A stretch of 64,000 bases of DNA from NCBI RefSeq assembly GCF_012516315.1, contig NZ_CP051185.1, forward strand, positions 4,159,363 to 4,223,362. The letters run 5' to 3'. The notes beneath the pieces were generated by a model that had not been told where the DNA came from, did not search any database, and saw only the letters and a program-made list of their open reading frames with translations. Within the stretch, counting starts at the first letter, position 1. The number at the start of each line of letters is the position of its first letter. Below, one piece after another: positions 35,405 through 45,179 of the stretch. Source of the stretch: Limnospira fusiformis SAG 85.79 (GTDB lineage: Bacteria > Cyanobacteriota > Cyanobacteriia > Cyanobacteriales > Microcoleaceae). The translations under genes were made by a program, and so were the position numbers.

Positions 35405-37342
35405 ATGAACATACTTGGAATCTCGGCTTACTATCATGACAGTGCAGCCGCTCTCGTGCGGGATGGAGAAATTATCGCCGCCGCCCAAGAGGAGAGGTTT
35501 TCGCGCAAAAAACACGATGCCAGATTTCCCCACAACGCCATTCGCTACTGTCTTCAGGAAGCAAATATCACCCTATTCGATGTCGATCGCATCATTTTCT
35601 ATGATAAACCCCTAGTCAAATTCGAGCGCCTGCTAGAAACCTACATCAGCTATGCTCCCCGTGGGTTTCGGTCTTTTCTGGCTGCCATGCCAATTTGGTT
35701 AAAAGAAAAACTTTATCTGAAAACCGTATTAAAAAAAGAACTTTCAGCCATCATGGGGGTCAAAAAAGCCAAACTCCCCCCCCTCATGTTTACCGAACAT
35801 CACCAATCCCACGCCGCCTCAGCCTTTTTTCCCAGTCCCTTCCAGAAAGCAGCCGTCATGTGTTTAGACGGTGTAGGGGAATGGGCCACCACTTCCGTAT
35901 GGTTAGGCGACGGTAATAACCTGACCCCCCTGTGGGAAATCGACTTTCCCCACTCTCTCGGTTTACTGTACTCAGCCTTCACCTACTACACCGGCTTTAA
36001 AGTCAACTCTGGCGAATATAAACTCATGGGGTTAGCGCCCTATGGTCAACCTCGCTATGTTGATCGGATTTTAACCCATTTAATCGACCTCAAGGATGAT
36101 GGCACATTCCGGTTGAATATGAAGTATTTCAACTATGCCACCGGGTTAACCATGACCAACAAGAAGTTTGACCAGTTGTTTGACGGACCCCCTCGGAAAG
36201 CCGAAGGCCAACTCACCCAACGGGAAATGGATATCGCCGCTTCCATTCAGGTAGTCACAGAAGAAGTAGTGCTGCGTCTAGCTCGGACCGTACAAAAAGA
36301 ACTCAATGTTGATTATCTGTGTTTAGCCGGGGGAGTCGCCCTCAACTGTGTAGCTAATGGTCGCCTGTTGCGAGAAGGTCCCTTTAAGGATATTTGGATA
36401 CAGCCCGCAGCAGGAGACGCAGGAGGTGCATTAGGGGCAGCTTTGGCTGTTTGGTATCAATATTGTGAACAACCCCGCCAGGTGAGGCAGTCAGCCGCTA
36501 TAGAGAACGAAATCGAACTCGAAGCCGCCGGAGCCACCGAAACAGCAGTCGCCACGATAACCCCTCGGGTTATTCCTAGCACCGCCCCCGCTGATATGAT
36601 GAAAGGCTCCTATTTGGGTCCCTCTTTTAGCAATTCCGAGATTCAGGATTATCTCAATTCCATTGATGCTAAATATATGTATTTGGCAGATGTTGAATTG
36701 ATGCCTAGGTTAGCCGAAATTTTAGCTAATGGTCATGTCGTCGGCTGGTTCCAAGGTCGGATGGAATTTGGGCCGCGTGCTTTGGGAGGTAGGTCAATTA
36801 TTGGCGACCCTCGTAACACTAAAATGCAGTCCGTCATGAATCTGAAAATTAAATATAGGGAGTCTTTCCGACCCTTTGCGCCTTCCGTGTTAGCAGAGCG
36901 TGTCGCTGATTATTTTGAACACAATACCCACAGTCCTTATATGTTGATGGTGGCTCCCGTTAAGGAGTCTCGCCGGATTCCTATGACCCCCGAACAAGAA
37001 AAACTTTTTGGGATTGAAAAGCTCAATATTCCCCGGTCCGAAATTCCCGCTATTACCCATGTCGATTATTCCGCACGCATTCAAACTGTACACCCAGAAA
37101 CTAACCCCCGCTATCACAGTCTAATTAGTCATTTTGAAAAACTTACAGGCTGCGGTCTACTCGTTAATACCTCTTTTAATGTGCGGGGTGAACCTATTGT
37201 TTGCACCCCCGAAGATGCCTACCGCTGCTTTATGCGGACCGAGATGGATTATCTCGTTTTGGAAAATTATCTACTCGCCAAAACTGCACAAACTCCCTGG
37301 TCAAAAGATGATTCCTGGAAAAATGAGTTTGAGTTAGATTAA
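35405..37342 (+). CDS. O-carbamoyltransferase, NodU/CmcH/SxtI family
   Basis: A 645-residue carbamoyltransferase. The N-terminal Kae1-like domain begins MNILGISAYYHDSAAALVRDGEI and includes EHHQSHAASAFFPSPF, with the metal-binding His residues, and the nucleotide-binding segment LDGVGEWATTSVW. The C-terminal YrdC-like region contains GWFQGRMEFGPRALGGRSI and NTSFNVRGEPIVCTPEDA. The enzyme family makes carbamoyl-adenylate from carbamoyl phosphate and ATP and transfers the carbamoyl group to a hydroxyl of a sugar or natural product. It heads a run of same-strand genes; the next two are SxtJ-like and DUF5989-like, a grouping also known from saxitoxin clusters (sxtI-J-K). The acceptor is unknown. 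Confidence 0.93.
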   Translation: MNILGISAYYHDSAAALVRDGEIIAAAQEERFSRKKHDARFPHNAIRYCLQEANITLFDVDRIIFYDKPLVKFERLLETYISYAPRGFRSFLAAMPIWLKEKLYLKTVLKKELSAIMGVKKAKLPPLMFTEHHQSHAASAFFPSPFQKAAVMCLDGVGEWATTSVWLGDGNNLTPLWEIDFPHSLGLLYSAFTYYTGFKVNSGEYKLMGLAPYGQPRYVDRILTHLIDLKDDGTFRLNMKYFNYATGLTMTNKKFDQLFDGPPRKAEGQLTQREMDIAASIQVVTEEVVLRLARTVQKELNVDYLCLAGGVALNCVANGRLLREGPFKDIWIQPAAGDAGGALGAALAVWYQYCEQPRQVRQSAAIENEIELEAAGATETAVATITPRVIPSTAPADMMKGSYLGPSFSNSEIQDYLNSIDAKYMYLADVELMPRLAEILANGHVVGWFQGRMEFGPRALGGRSIIGDPRNTKMQSVMNLKIKYRESFRPFAPSVLAERVADYFEHNTHSPYMLMVAPVKESRRIPMTPEQEKLFGIEKLNIPRSEIPAITHVDYSARIQTVHPETNPRYHSLISHFEKLTGCGLLVNTSFNVRGEPIVCTPEDAYRCFMRTEMDYLVLENYLLAKTAQTPWSKDDSWKNEFELD

Positions 37343-37439
37343 TCCCTAGGAGCCACTTATGGTGGCTTCTCTCCCCCCAGGATCGCTGTTTTTCCCGGTT
37401 CTCAGTTCTCTGTTATATAATTGGTTGCAAAAATCCACT

Positions 37440-37853
37440 ATGACTGATCACGATATCCCCAAACTTGATCGAAAAGGCTTGCGGGAATTTGGCTTGACAA
37501 CAGGTGCAATTTGTGCTGGCTTGTTCGGCTTACTGCTACCATTAATTTTCCGCCACTGGCCGCCCCCAGCTTGGCCCTGGGTCGTAGCCACTATTCTCTG
37601 GGTTTGGTCTTTCCTGTCTCCGTCAACTCTCAATCCGATTTATTATACTTGGATGCGGATAGGTTTGGTTTTGGCTGGGATTAATACCCGAATTATTTTG
37701 GGGGCTGTGTTTTACGTTATGATTGCACCGATGGGGGCGATTAAGCGTTTATTTGGCTCTGATGCCATGAGACGAGATCTAGATCCTAACGTATCAACCT
37801 ACCGGGTTCCCAGTCAAGTCCGTTCAAGAGTAAGTATGGAGCGTCCTTTCTAG
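37440..37853 (+). CDS. SxtJ-like small membrane protein
   Basis: I choose ATG at 37440 (MTDHDIPKLDRKGLREFG), giving 137 residues; the open frame extends further upstream but looks non-coding there. Two to three membrane helices are visible (AICAGLFGLLLPLIF, WPWVVATILWVWSFL, and a segment around RIILGAVFYVMIAPMGAIKRLF). The pattern matches SxtJ-family proteins that accompany carbamoyltransferases. Its stop codon shares one base with the next gene's GTG start, so the two are translationally coupled. Biochemical role unknown; it may anchor the carbamoyltransferase or its substrate at the membrane. Confidence 0.8.
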   Translation: MTDHDIPKLDRKGLREFGLTTGAICAGLFGLLLPLIFRHWPPPAWPWVVATILWVWSFLSPSTLNPIYYTWMRIGLVLAGINTRIILGAVFYVMIAPMGAIKRLFGSDAMRRDLDPNVSTYRVPSQVRSRVSMERPF

Positions 37854-38017
37854 TGTTTGAAGCAACATTAGATTTTCTGAAAGATTTGTGGGGTTTTCTG
37901 CGGGAGCGCAAAAAATATTGGCTGCTACCGTTGATTATTACTATGGTGTTATTGGGGGCTCTGATTGTCCTTAGTCAAGGGTCAGCGATCGCACCTTTCA
38001 TTTATACTTTATTTTGA
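37853..38017 (+). CDS. Small membrane protein, DUF5989/SxtK-like
   Basis: A 54-residue protein starting at a GTG that overlaps the preceding stop codon by one base. It reads MFEATLDFLKDLWGFLRERKKYW and then a single membrane helix (LLPLIITMVLLGALIVL), ending FIYTLF. The basic RERKKYW before the helix is typical of the DUF5989 family found next to SxtJ and carbamoyltransferase genes. It is easy to miss because of its size and start codon. Function is unknown; the fixed association suggests it belongs to the same membrane complex. Confidence 0.8.
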   Translation: MFEATLDFLKDLWGFLRERKKYWLLPLIITMVLLGALIVLSQGSAIAPFIYTLF

Positions 38018-38105
38018 TACTGTATTAGCGTCGAAATTGTTGGCAATTGGGGGAAAGAATAATTTTCTAACCCCCTAATTTCTTGATTTTCCTGACCTGG
38101 ATTAT

Positions 38106-39509
38106 ATGAAAAATCTGCCATTATTTAAACGACCATCAACCCCCATTGAGGAAAAATCCGCTAAACGGGGGGTGGTTAGTCGAGAGTTGCTCGGAATTGT
38201 GGGCATTAATTTAGCCCTAATTTTACTCATCTTAGAAGTCGTACCTCTCCTGTTTTACCTAGTCACAGAACAGCGGTTTATTTATACTCATAATCGTGAT
38301 AAAACCGCCACAAATCAACTTCTAGAACAGATAGGGGTGAGGGAACAAGCCACTGGCAATAATGATGACAAAAATGCTATAGTAGAGCGTTTGCACCCCT
38401 TTTTTGGCTATGTATTAAAACCCGGCTTATTTGCGGATAATCCCTTTGGCTTGCGGGTGAATAACTACGGATTTTTTGCTCTCCACGATTACCCCTTTAT
38501 CAGACTGAATGATAATCAGTTTATTATTGGTATCTTTGGCGGTTCTGTAGCCGTTGATTTTGCCAACTATGAAGTCACTCACAAGGAATTATCAAATACT
38601 TTAATTCAACAACTCAGAACAGTTCCCGAACTAGCAAATAAAGAATTTATTATCTTAAACTTTGCTCATGGGGGTTATAAACAACCTCAACAGTTATTAA
38701 TTCTCAACTACTTTTTATCCATTGGTCAGGAATTAGACCTAGTGGTTAATATTGATGGTTTTAATGAAGTCGCATTACCACCATTAAATAATCAAGCATC
38801 CGTCCCAGTTTCCATGCCGAGTTTCCAACACATTCAACCCCTAACCGCCTTGGCTAATACTAATATTCCCGTGGTTTTAGCTTTGGCGGAAATGAACGAA
38901 ACCAGGGAAAAATTAGTCCGTCAAATTCAGCGTTTAGAAAACTGTAAACTCGCCTCCTGTTATGCTTGGAATTCCTATCAAGTTAATCAACTAACTAGAA
39001 GATATCAAAGCCAGGTATCCGCCTTAGATACAATGCAGATTGAGTTACGACAAAATGAAGATGATTTAGCTAATAGTTTAATTTCCATACCCCAAAATCC
39101 CCAGGTTTTACCAGATGACATAGCCTTTGATAAAATGGTAGATATCTGGTTTAACTCTTCCCAAATGATTCATCAAACTTTAGCAAATAAAAATATCCCT
39201 TATTTTCATGTAATACAGCCTAATCAGTATCATCCCACCCAAAGAACTTTCACCGCCGAAGAAATTGCCATTTTTGATGATAACCCGTATATAGAAGGAG
39301 TTATACAAGGCTATCCTCGGTTACTTGCTAGAGGGAAAGATTTGCCAAATTTTGGTGTTAATGTTATCAATGCTGTGACAGTTTTTGACACCAAACCAGA
39401 AACGGTATATAGAGACAGTTGTTGTCACTATACACCCAGAGGTCAAGAAATCTTTACTGAATATATTGGCAATTCCATTGTTAACCGTCTCCAGTCAATA
39501 ACCCCCTAA
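38106..39509 (+). CDS. Membrane-anchored SGNH-hydrolase-like protein, first of a tandem pair
   Basis: A 467-residue protein with one N-terminal membrane helix (about 27-52, LLGIVGINLALILLILEVV). The rest is probably extracytoplasmic. SGNH-type motifs can be seen: FGGSVAVDF (block I with the nucleophile Ser), LVVNIDGFNEV (block III, G-x-N), and DSCCHYTPRGQ (a D-x-x-x-H variant of the catalytic Asp-His block). Paired Cys occur in NCKLASCY and CCH. The next gene is a paralogue. The context suggests action on an acyl or carbamoyl ester, as with AlgX/AlgJ-type O-acetylation proteins; this is inference. Confidence 0.72.
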   Translation: MKNLPLFKRPSTPIEEKSAKRGVVSRELLGIVGINLALILLILEVVPLLFYLVTEQRFIYTHNRDKTATNQLLEQIGVREQATGNNDDKNAIVERLHPFFGYVLKPGLFADNPFGLRVNNYGFFALHDYPFIRLNDNQFIIGIFGGSVAVDFANYEVTHKELSNTLIQQLRTVPELANKEFIILNFAHGGYKQPQQLLILNYFLSIGQELDLVVNIDGFNEVALPPLNNQASVPVSMPSFQHIQPLTALANTNIPVVLALAEMNETREKLVRQIQRLENCKLASCYAWNSYQVNQLTRRYQSQVSALDTMQIELRQNEDDLANSLISIPQNPQVLPDDIAFDKMVDIWFNSSQMIHQTLANKNIPYFHVIQPNQYHPTQRTFTAEEIAIFDDNPYIEGVIQGYPRLLARGKDLPNFGVNVINAVTVFDTKPETVYRDSCCHYTPRGQEIFTEYIGNSIVNRLQSITP

Positions 39510-39581
39510 GTATTCGGCTATAACTTATATATGAGTTGCTAATGTTTGACAGTTTCGATGATTATCACCTCCTATTAATCT

Positions 39582-40949
39582 ATGATAATGAAACACAAAT
39601 TTAATCGCAAGCAAATTAAAGAAGTTGGCAAAATTATCTTAATTAACCTATTGTTGTTAGGGTTTTTTGTAGAATTGGGTTCCCTGGGTTTTTATTTAGT
39701 CCGCCATAACCAGTTATTTTATACTCGTCAACGACCAAGCAGCATTGAAGAAATGGGTTTGAACCTAGAAGGTATGAGGATGGAAATTTCTATCGTAGAA
39801 AGACTACATCCCTATTTCGGATATGCACCTAAACCAGGTCCTGATTTTCGTCCGGGGTTCAAATATAATAACTATGGCTTTATTTCTCCATATAATTATC
39901 CCTTTGTCAAAACTAACGAAAATCAATTTATCGTGGGAGTATTTGGGGGGTCAGTAGCTTCTAACTATTCTATCTATGAGATTCAAAATGGAATTTTAGA
40001 GACCAAAATTCGAGAAGTGCCCGGTTTAGAAAATAAAGAACTAATTATTTTATCCTTTGCTACGGGAGGCTATAAACAGCCACAACAGCTTTTGATTTTG
40101 AATTATCTGCTGTCTGTGGGTCAGGTGTTTGATATGGTGATTAATATTGATGGGTTTAATGAACTGGCTTTATCTAGTGTTAATAATGAAAAAAAACTGG
40201 AATTAACAATGCCAAGTGCATCCCACATACAACCTTTAACTAATTTAGCCAATAATAGTTTATCTACCCAAGCCTTAGAAAGTATACTTAAAATTAAGCA
40301 AGCTAAACCCCGAATTAATCAGGTTGCTTCTAACTTAAAAAATTGTCGGATGGCTTCTTGTTATACTATCAATAATCTGGCTATCCAGGGATTAATTAAA
40401 GATTATTACCAGGAGGTTGAACGATTTCAAAGATATCAACAAATTCCTGATCATGACGGGGGAGAAGGCAGCGTATTTTTATTTTATACTCAAGAGTCAG
40501 TTTTACCGGAAGAGAAAGCCTTGGCTAAAATTACTGATACATGGGTGAGAACTTCTACGGTGATTAATCATATTTTATCTGCGAAAAATATTCCCTATTT
40601 CCATATTCTGCAACCTAACCAATATCATGTCACTAATAGGGTTTTTAGCAGCGAAGAAAAAGCGATCGCATTTACTGATAATACCCCTTACCGCCAGCCT
40701 ATTGTAGCAGGTTATCCTCTGCTATTAAATCGAATTGCTGACTTGGAGGCGGCGGGGGTGACTATTTTTAATGGGGTGAATATTTTTGATGCTGCGCCAG
40801 AAATGATGTACATTGATAACTGTTGTCACTATACCCCGGCTGGTGAACATATCCTTTCGAGTTATGTGGCGGAAAGTATTAAAAATATACTTAATCAACG
40901 CCTAAATCCACCAAATCTTAACTTGGCTAATGAACCTCTCACTGACTAG
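39582..40949 (+). CDS. Membrane-anchored SGNH-hydrolase-like protein, second of a tandem pair
   Basis: A 455-residue paralogue of the preceding protein. One membrane helix lies at about 16-38 (IILINLLLLGFFVELGSLGF). The same motifs follow: FGGSVASNY, MVINIDGFNELA and DNCCHYTPAGEH, plus the shared segment GGYKQPQQLLILNY and the Cys pair NCRMASCY. The duplication is clear but old, since only the motif blocks are closely similar. ATG at 39588 (MKHKFNRKQ) is an equally possible start. Tandem SGNH proteins in one operon often split transferase and esterase roles; which is which cannot be told here. Confidence 0.72.
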   Translation: MIMKHKFNRKQIKEVGKIILINLLLLGFFVELGSLGFYLVRHNQLFYTRQRPSSIEEMGLNLEGMRMEISIVERLHPYFGYAPKPGPDFRPGFKYNNYGFISPYNYPFVKTNENQFIVGVFGGSVASNYSIYEIQNGILETKIREVPGLENKELIILSFATGGYKQPQQLLILNYLLSVGQVFDMVINIDGFNELALSSVNNEKKLELTMPSASHIQPLTNLANNSLSTQALESILKIKQAKPRINQVASNLKNCRMASCYTINNLAIQGLIKDYYQEVERFQRYQQIPDHDGGEGSVFLFYTQESVLPEEKALAKITDTWVRTSTVINHILSAKNIPYFHILQPNQYHVTNRVFSSEEKAIAFTDNTPYRQPIVAGYPLLLNRIADLEAAGVTIFNGVNIFDAAPEMMYIDNCCHYTPAGEHILSSYVAESIKNILNQRLNPPNLNLANEPLTD

Positions 40950-40964
40950 CATAAAGGAGGATTG

Positions 40965-43961
40965 ATGATTCCTAATTTACAGCCAGAAAATACTATCAAT
41001 TCCGATTATTGGGGATTCTTGAATCAGTTAGAAAAAACTGATTTTTCTGGAGAGGTTAAGGGAGATTTTGCTACTCGTTTAGTAACCGCCACTGATAATA
41101 GTATTTATCAGATACTTCCCCAGGGAGTAGTTTACCCCAGAAACCATCATGATTTAGTGATTCTGTTGAAACTGGCTAGTCAAACTCCCTATCAAAATAT
41201 CACCTTTTCTCCACGGGGAGGGGGAACCGGAACTAATGGTCAATCCTTATCTAGGGGAATTATTATCGATTGTTCTAAGTTTATGAATAACATCTTAGAA
41301 CTCAATTTAGAGGAGGGATGGGTTCGCGTTCAACCGGGGGTGGTTTTAGACCAACTTAACTCATGTTTACAGCCTCATGGTGTCTTTTTTGCGCCCTCAG
41401 TAGCCCCTAGTAATCGGGCGACTATTGGGGGAATGATTAACACTGATGCTTGTGGTAAGGGGTCGCGAATTTATGGGCGAACCAGTCAACACATTTTAGA
41501 GTTAACCTGGGTGTTACCAGATGGGACGGAAAGCCTATCCTTCCCTATGGATACTATAGCATTAAACCGCCTTAAAAAGCAAGGGGGAAGAGTAGGAAAT
41601 ATTTATAATTGTCTGGATAACCTTCTCACGGATAACCAAGATAAAATCAATCAGGTATTTCCTCAACTTACCCGATTTATGACTGGCTATAACTTGGCTA
41701 AAGTCTATTCTGAGGACAAACAAACTTTTAACCTGAATTACTTATTAGCAGGCGCGGAAGGTACTTTAGGAATTATCACGGAAGCCAAACTTAAACTTAC
41801 GCCAATTCCCCAGGCTAAAAAATTACTGGTTATTCATTATGAAAGTTTTAATTATGCTTTAGAAGGGGCTATGGATTTATTAGCCTCGGAGCCAGGGGCG
41901 ATCGAAACTATTGATGAGACGATTCTTAATTTGGCTAAACAGGATGAAATCTATGATGCTGTTAAGGATTTTATCCCGTCTTCTGGGACTATCAATCTAG
42001 TGGAATTTGTGGGAGAAAGCGAGGCTGATATTCAACCTAAAATAGACTCAATTATTGCGAAACTTAAAGGGGGTAATCAGGGTATAAGTGGTTATTATTT
42101 GGCGAGGGATAATCAGGAAATTATCAATCTCTGGAAACTGCGTAGTAAAGGGGCGGGACTCCTGGGAAATCAACGGGGAAATCGTAAACCGATACCTTTT
42201 ATAGAGGATACTGTGGTTCCCCCAGTGCATCTAGCTAAGTATATTGGAGAATTGCGGGGTTTATTAGCAGAATATCATCTGATTTATGGGATGTATGGTC
42301 ATGTAGATGTTGGTTGTTTGCATTTGCGTCCGGCTTTGGATTTGAAGATTCCCGCAGATGCAGCATTGGTCCGCGAATTATCCGATCGCGTTGTGGCTTT
42401 AGTGCGTAAATATGGGGGAGTATTTTGGGGAGAACATGGTAAAGGTTTTAGGAGTGAATATACACGGGAGTTTTTGGGAGATGAATTATATCAAGTTTTC
42501 CGAGAAGTGAAAACTATCTTTGACCCCCAAAATAGACTAAATCCGGGTAAAATTGTCACGCCGATAGATAGTTTAGATACAGTAGTTAAATTAGATTCAC
42601 CTATGCGGGGAGAATTTGACCGCCAAGTTAATCCTAGTAAAATTAGTGAATATGAAGGGGCGTTTAATTGTAATGGTAATGGCGCTTGTTTTAACTTCGA
42701 TCCTGATGATGTGATGTGTCCTTCCTATCGGGTAACTCGCGATCGCATTCATTCCCCAAAAGGGCGATCGAGTTTATTGCGGGAGTGGCTAAGACTCCTA
42801 GAAAATCATGGTGATGAAATTACGGAAACCCCGACAACTTTAATCATGCGCCTCTGGAATACCCTCAAACAATGGCGGGGAGATTATGATTATTCCCAGG
42901 AAGTTTATGGGGCTATGAATGGCTGTTTATCCTGTAAAGCCTGCGCTAGTCAATGTCCGATTCATGTGAATATCCCGGACATAAAATCTAAGTTTTTGTA
43001 TCTTTATCATACTCGATATTTGCGACCATTTAGAGATTATCTAATCGCCCATATTGAAACGCTGTCAAAGTGGCAATCTGTGCATCCGATAATAGCTCAT
43101 ATATTAAGCCAAAATCCTCTATCAAAAGCGGCGACTAAAACTCTGTTAAATATAGTCGATCCTCCGGTAGTGAGTCATCCCACCCTCAAGGAAGGTTTAC
43201 GGACGCGCCACCACCCCAAATTTAATCTGGATAGGCTGCAAAATTTAAGTGGGTCTGAAAAGGAATGTAGTGTGATTTTGCTACAGGATGCTTTTACCAG
43301 TTTTTATGAATCTTCCCTGGTATTAGCAATCTATGATTTTCTGCACAAATTAGGATATAATGTATATATACCCGATTTTTTTCCCAGTGGTAAACCCACT
43401 CATGTAAAAGGATTTTTACGAGAGTTTAAAGCGATCGCTTCCCCAAACTGCGAATGGTTGCAACAATTAAAATCCCTAGAAATTCCCCTAATTGGTATTG
43501 AACCTAGTATAGTTTTAACCTATCGGGATGAATACCCGAAAATACTCAATTTTAGTCCAGCCTTACCAACCATTGACTTACTGCAAGAGTTTCTGAGCCA
43601 AAATAGCGATCGCTTACCGAAACTCAGCGCCAGTCAGCCTTATTTTCTGTTCGGACATTGCCAGGAAAAAACTGCGGTTTTAACCTCTCAAAAACAATGG
43701 CAGCAGCTATTTACTACTATGGGATTAGAATTAAATATCGTCAATACAAGCTGTTGCGGAATGGCGGGAATATATGGTCATGAAGCCGAACACTATCAGC
43801 AATCCCAGGACATTTATAATAGTAGTTGGGGGCGAATTATCTCAACCATAGATAATCCCAATCAAATCTTAGTCACAGGTTATTCTTGTCGATCGCAAAT
43901 TCACAGATTTAGTCATTTTACCCCCAATCATCCCATCCAAGCATTACTAAAATTACTGTAA
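40965..43961 (+). CDS. FAD-binding and Fe-S oxidoreductase of the GlcD/D-lactate dehydrogenase type (YdiJ-like)
   Basis: About 998 residues. ATG at 40965 is 4 bases after GGAGG and preferred to a TTG just before it. Residues about 50-250 form a FAD-binding domain (SPRGGGTGTNGQSLSRGI, and NTDACGKGSRIYGR). Residues about 290-540 form the FAD-linked oxidase C-terminal domain (EHGKGFRSEYTREFLG, DPQNRLNPGKIV). A ferredoxin-like CLSCKACASQCPIHVNIP follows at about 645, then a CCG-type domain (TSCCGMAGIYGHE) near the C-terminus. Such proteins oxidise D-2-hydroxy acids. It lies 15 bases after the SGNH gene, so it is in the operon, though its link to carbamoylation is unclear. Confidence 0.87.
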   Translation: MIPNLQPENTINSDYWGFLNQLEKTDFSGEVKGDFATRLVTATDNSIYQILPQGVVYPRNHHDLVILLKLASQTPYQNITFSPRGGGTGTNGQSLSRGIIIDCSKFMNNILELNLEEGWVRVQPGVVLDQLNSCLQPHGVFFAPSVAPSNRATIGGMINTDACGKGSRIYGRTSQHILELTWVLPDGTESLSFPMDTIALNRLKKQGGRVGNIYNCLDNLLTDNQDKINQVFPQLTRFMTGYNLAKVYSEDKQTFNLNYLLAGAEGTLGIITEAKLKLTPIPQAKKLLVIHYESFNYALEGAMDLLASEPGAIETIDETILNLAKQDEIYDAVKDFIPSSGTINLVEFVGESEADIQPKIDSIIAKLKGGNQGISGYYLARDNQEIINLWKLRSKGAGLLGNQRGNRKPIPFIEDTVVPPVHLAKYIGELRGLLAEYHLIYGMYGHVDVGCLHLRPALDLKIPADAALVRELSDRVVALVRKYGGVFWGEHGKGFRSEYTREFLGDELYQVFREVKTIFDPQNRLNPGKIVTPIDSLDTVVKLDSPMRGEFDRQVNPSKISEYEGAFNCNGNGACFNFDPDDVMCPSYRVTRDRIHSPKGRSSLLREWLRLLENHGDEITETPTTLIMRLWNTLKQWRGDYDYSQEVYGAMNGCLSCKACASQCPIHVNIPDIKSKFLYLYHTRYLRPFRDYLIAHIETLSKWQSVHPIIAHILSQNPLSKAATKTLLNIVDPPVVSHPTLKEGLRTRHHPKFNLDRLQNLSGSEKECSVILLQDAFTSFYESSLVLAIYDFLHKLGYNVYIPDFFPSGKPTHVKGFLREFKAIASPNCEWLQQLKSLEIPLIGIEPSIVLTYRDEYPKILNFSPALPTIDLLQEFLSQNSDRLPKLSASQPYFLFGHCQEKTAVLTSQKQWQQLFTTMGLELNIVNTSCCGMAGIYGHEAEHYQQSQDIYNSSWGRIISTIDNPNQILVTGYSCRSQIHRFSHFTPNHPIQALLKLL

Positions 43962-43984
43962 ACTCAGAGGTATTGTGGAAATTG

Positions 43985-45121
43985 ATGACCTGGAAAAATA
44001 CTAAAATGCGCTTAATATCCCTTGATGTATTTAGAGGTATAGCGATCGCCGCCATGATACTGGTGAATAACCCCGGAAGCTGGGGTTATATGTATCCGGT
44101 ATTGCAACACGCCGAATGGGATGGCTGCACCCCCACCGATGTAGTTTTCCCCAGTTTCCTATTAATTATGGGAGTAGCGATCGCCTTTTCTCTGTCCAAA
44201 TTTGCCCGAGAACATCGTTTACCGGGCGAGAAAGTACCCCCATCAGTTTATAGTCGAATAGGGCGGCGATGTCTACTACTATTTCTGTTAGGCTTATTCC
44301 TAAATGGTTTTCCCCACTATGACCTAGCCAATATCCGAATCATGGGAGTATTACAACGAATAGCGATCGCCTATGGACTAACTGCGATCGCCATTTTAAA
44401 CCTGTCGCGACGGCAATTGTGGCTAATTTCCATTCTCACCCTCATAGGTTACTGGGTAGCCATGACCATAATTCCCGTCCCCAGCTATGGCCCAGGAAAC
44501 CTGTCACCAGAAGGCAACTTAGGCGCATTCATAGACCAGACAATTTTAGGTTCCCATCACTTGTGGCGAGGCGGTCCCTACGACCCAGAAGGATTATTTA
44601 GCACCGCACCCGCTACAGTTACCGTAATCCTCGGCTATCTTACCGGAGAATGGCTAAAATCCCAACCCCGAAACAGTTTCACCGTCATTAACCTAGTAAT
44701 GTTTGCCCTCAGTAGCCTGGTGGTCGGCTATTTGTGGGGGGTATGGTTTCCCATTAATAAGGCACTGTGGACCAGTTCATTTGTATTAGTGACCGCTGGC
44801 TGGGGACTGCTATTATTAGCCTTCTGTTATGGGGTCATAGAAGTAAAAAACTGGCGACGGTGGGGGAAACCTTTGGAAATTATGGGAGTTAACGCCATAT
44901 TTCTATTTGTGGCTTCCGGCTTACTCGCCAGGATCTTAATACGCATCCCGGTAGGTAGCGGACCCGTTAGCCCTAATCTGAAAACCTGGATCTATGAAAA
45001 TATATTTGTATCCTGGGCGGGGCCACTCAATGGATCGCTGATGTATGCTGTAGCCACAGTCATATTTTGGTGGGCGATCGCCTATATTATGTATAATCGT
45101 CGGTGGTTTCTGAAAGTCTAG
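43985..45121 (+). CDS. Multi-pass membrane acyltransferase, HGSNAT/DUF5009-like (NagX type)
   Basis: About 378 residues, starting at ATG 43985 (MTWKNTKMRLISLDVFRG). The family signature is the N-terminal SLDVFRGIAIAAMILVNNPG followed by DVVFPSFLLIMGVAIAFSL. Nine to ten membrane helices are visible. Relatives transfer acetyl groups across the membrane to amino sugars (as human HGSNAT does) or are of unknown substrate (NagX). It lies 12 to 24 bases after the oxidoreductase gene and closes the co-oriented run. With a carbamoyltransferase and two SGNH proteins in the same run, it suggests decoration of a surface glycan. Confidence 0.83.
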   Translation: MTWKNTKMRLISLDVFRGIAIAAMILVNNPGSWGYMYPVLQHAEWDGCTPTDVVFPSFLLIMGVAIAFSLSKFAREHRLPGEKVPPSVYSRIGRRCLLLFLLGLFLNGFPHYDLANIRIMGVLQRIAIAYGLTAIAILNLSRRQLWLISILTLIGYWVAMTIIPVPSYGPGNLSPEGNLGAFIDQTILGSHHLWRGGPYDPEGLFSTAPATVTVILGYLTGEWLKSQPRNSFTVINLVMFALSSLVVGYLWGVWFPINKALWTSSFVLVTAGWGLLLLAFCYGVIEVKNWRRWGKPLEIMGVNAIFLFVASGLLARILIRIPVGSGPVSPNLKTWIYENIFVSWAGPLNGSLMYAVATVIFWWAIAYIMYNRRWFLKV

Positions 45122-45179
45122 GCACAGAAAATCGCTACAATATATCTAAAGTATCTATTAACAGTCTTAGCAGCACGTT

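Noticed and set aside
35405..38017. Saxitoxin biosynthesis cluster, because of the SxtI-J-K-like genes
   Set aside because: No sxtA polyketide synthase, amidinotransferase or other sxt core genes are present. The trio also occurs outside toxin clusters.
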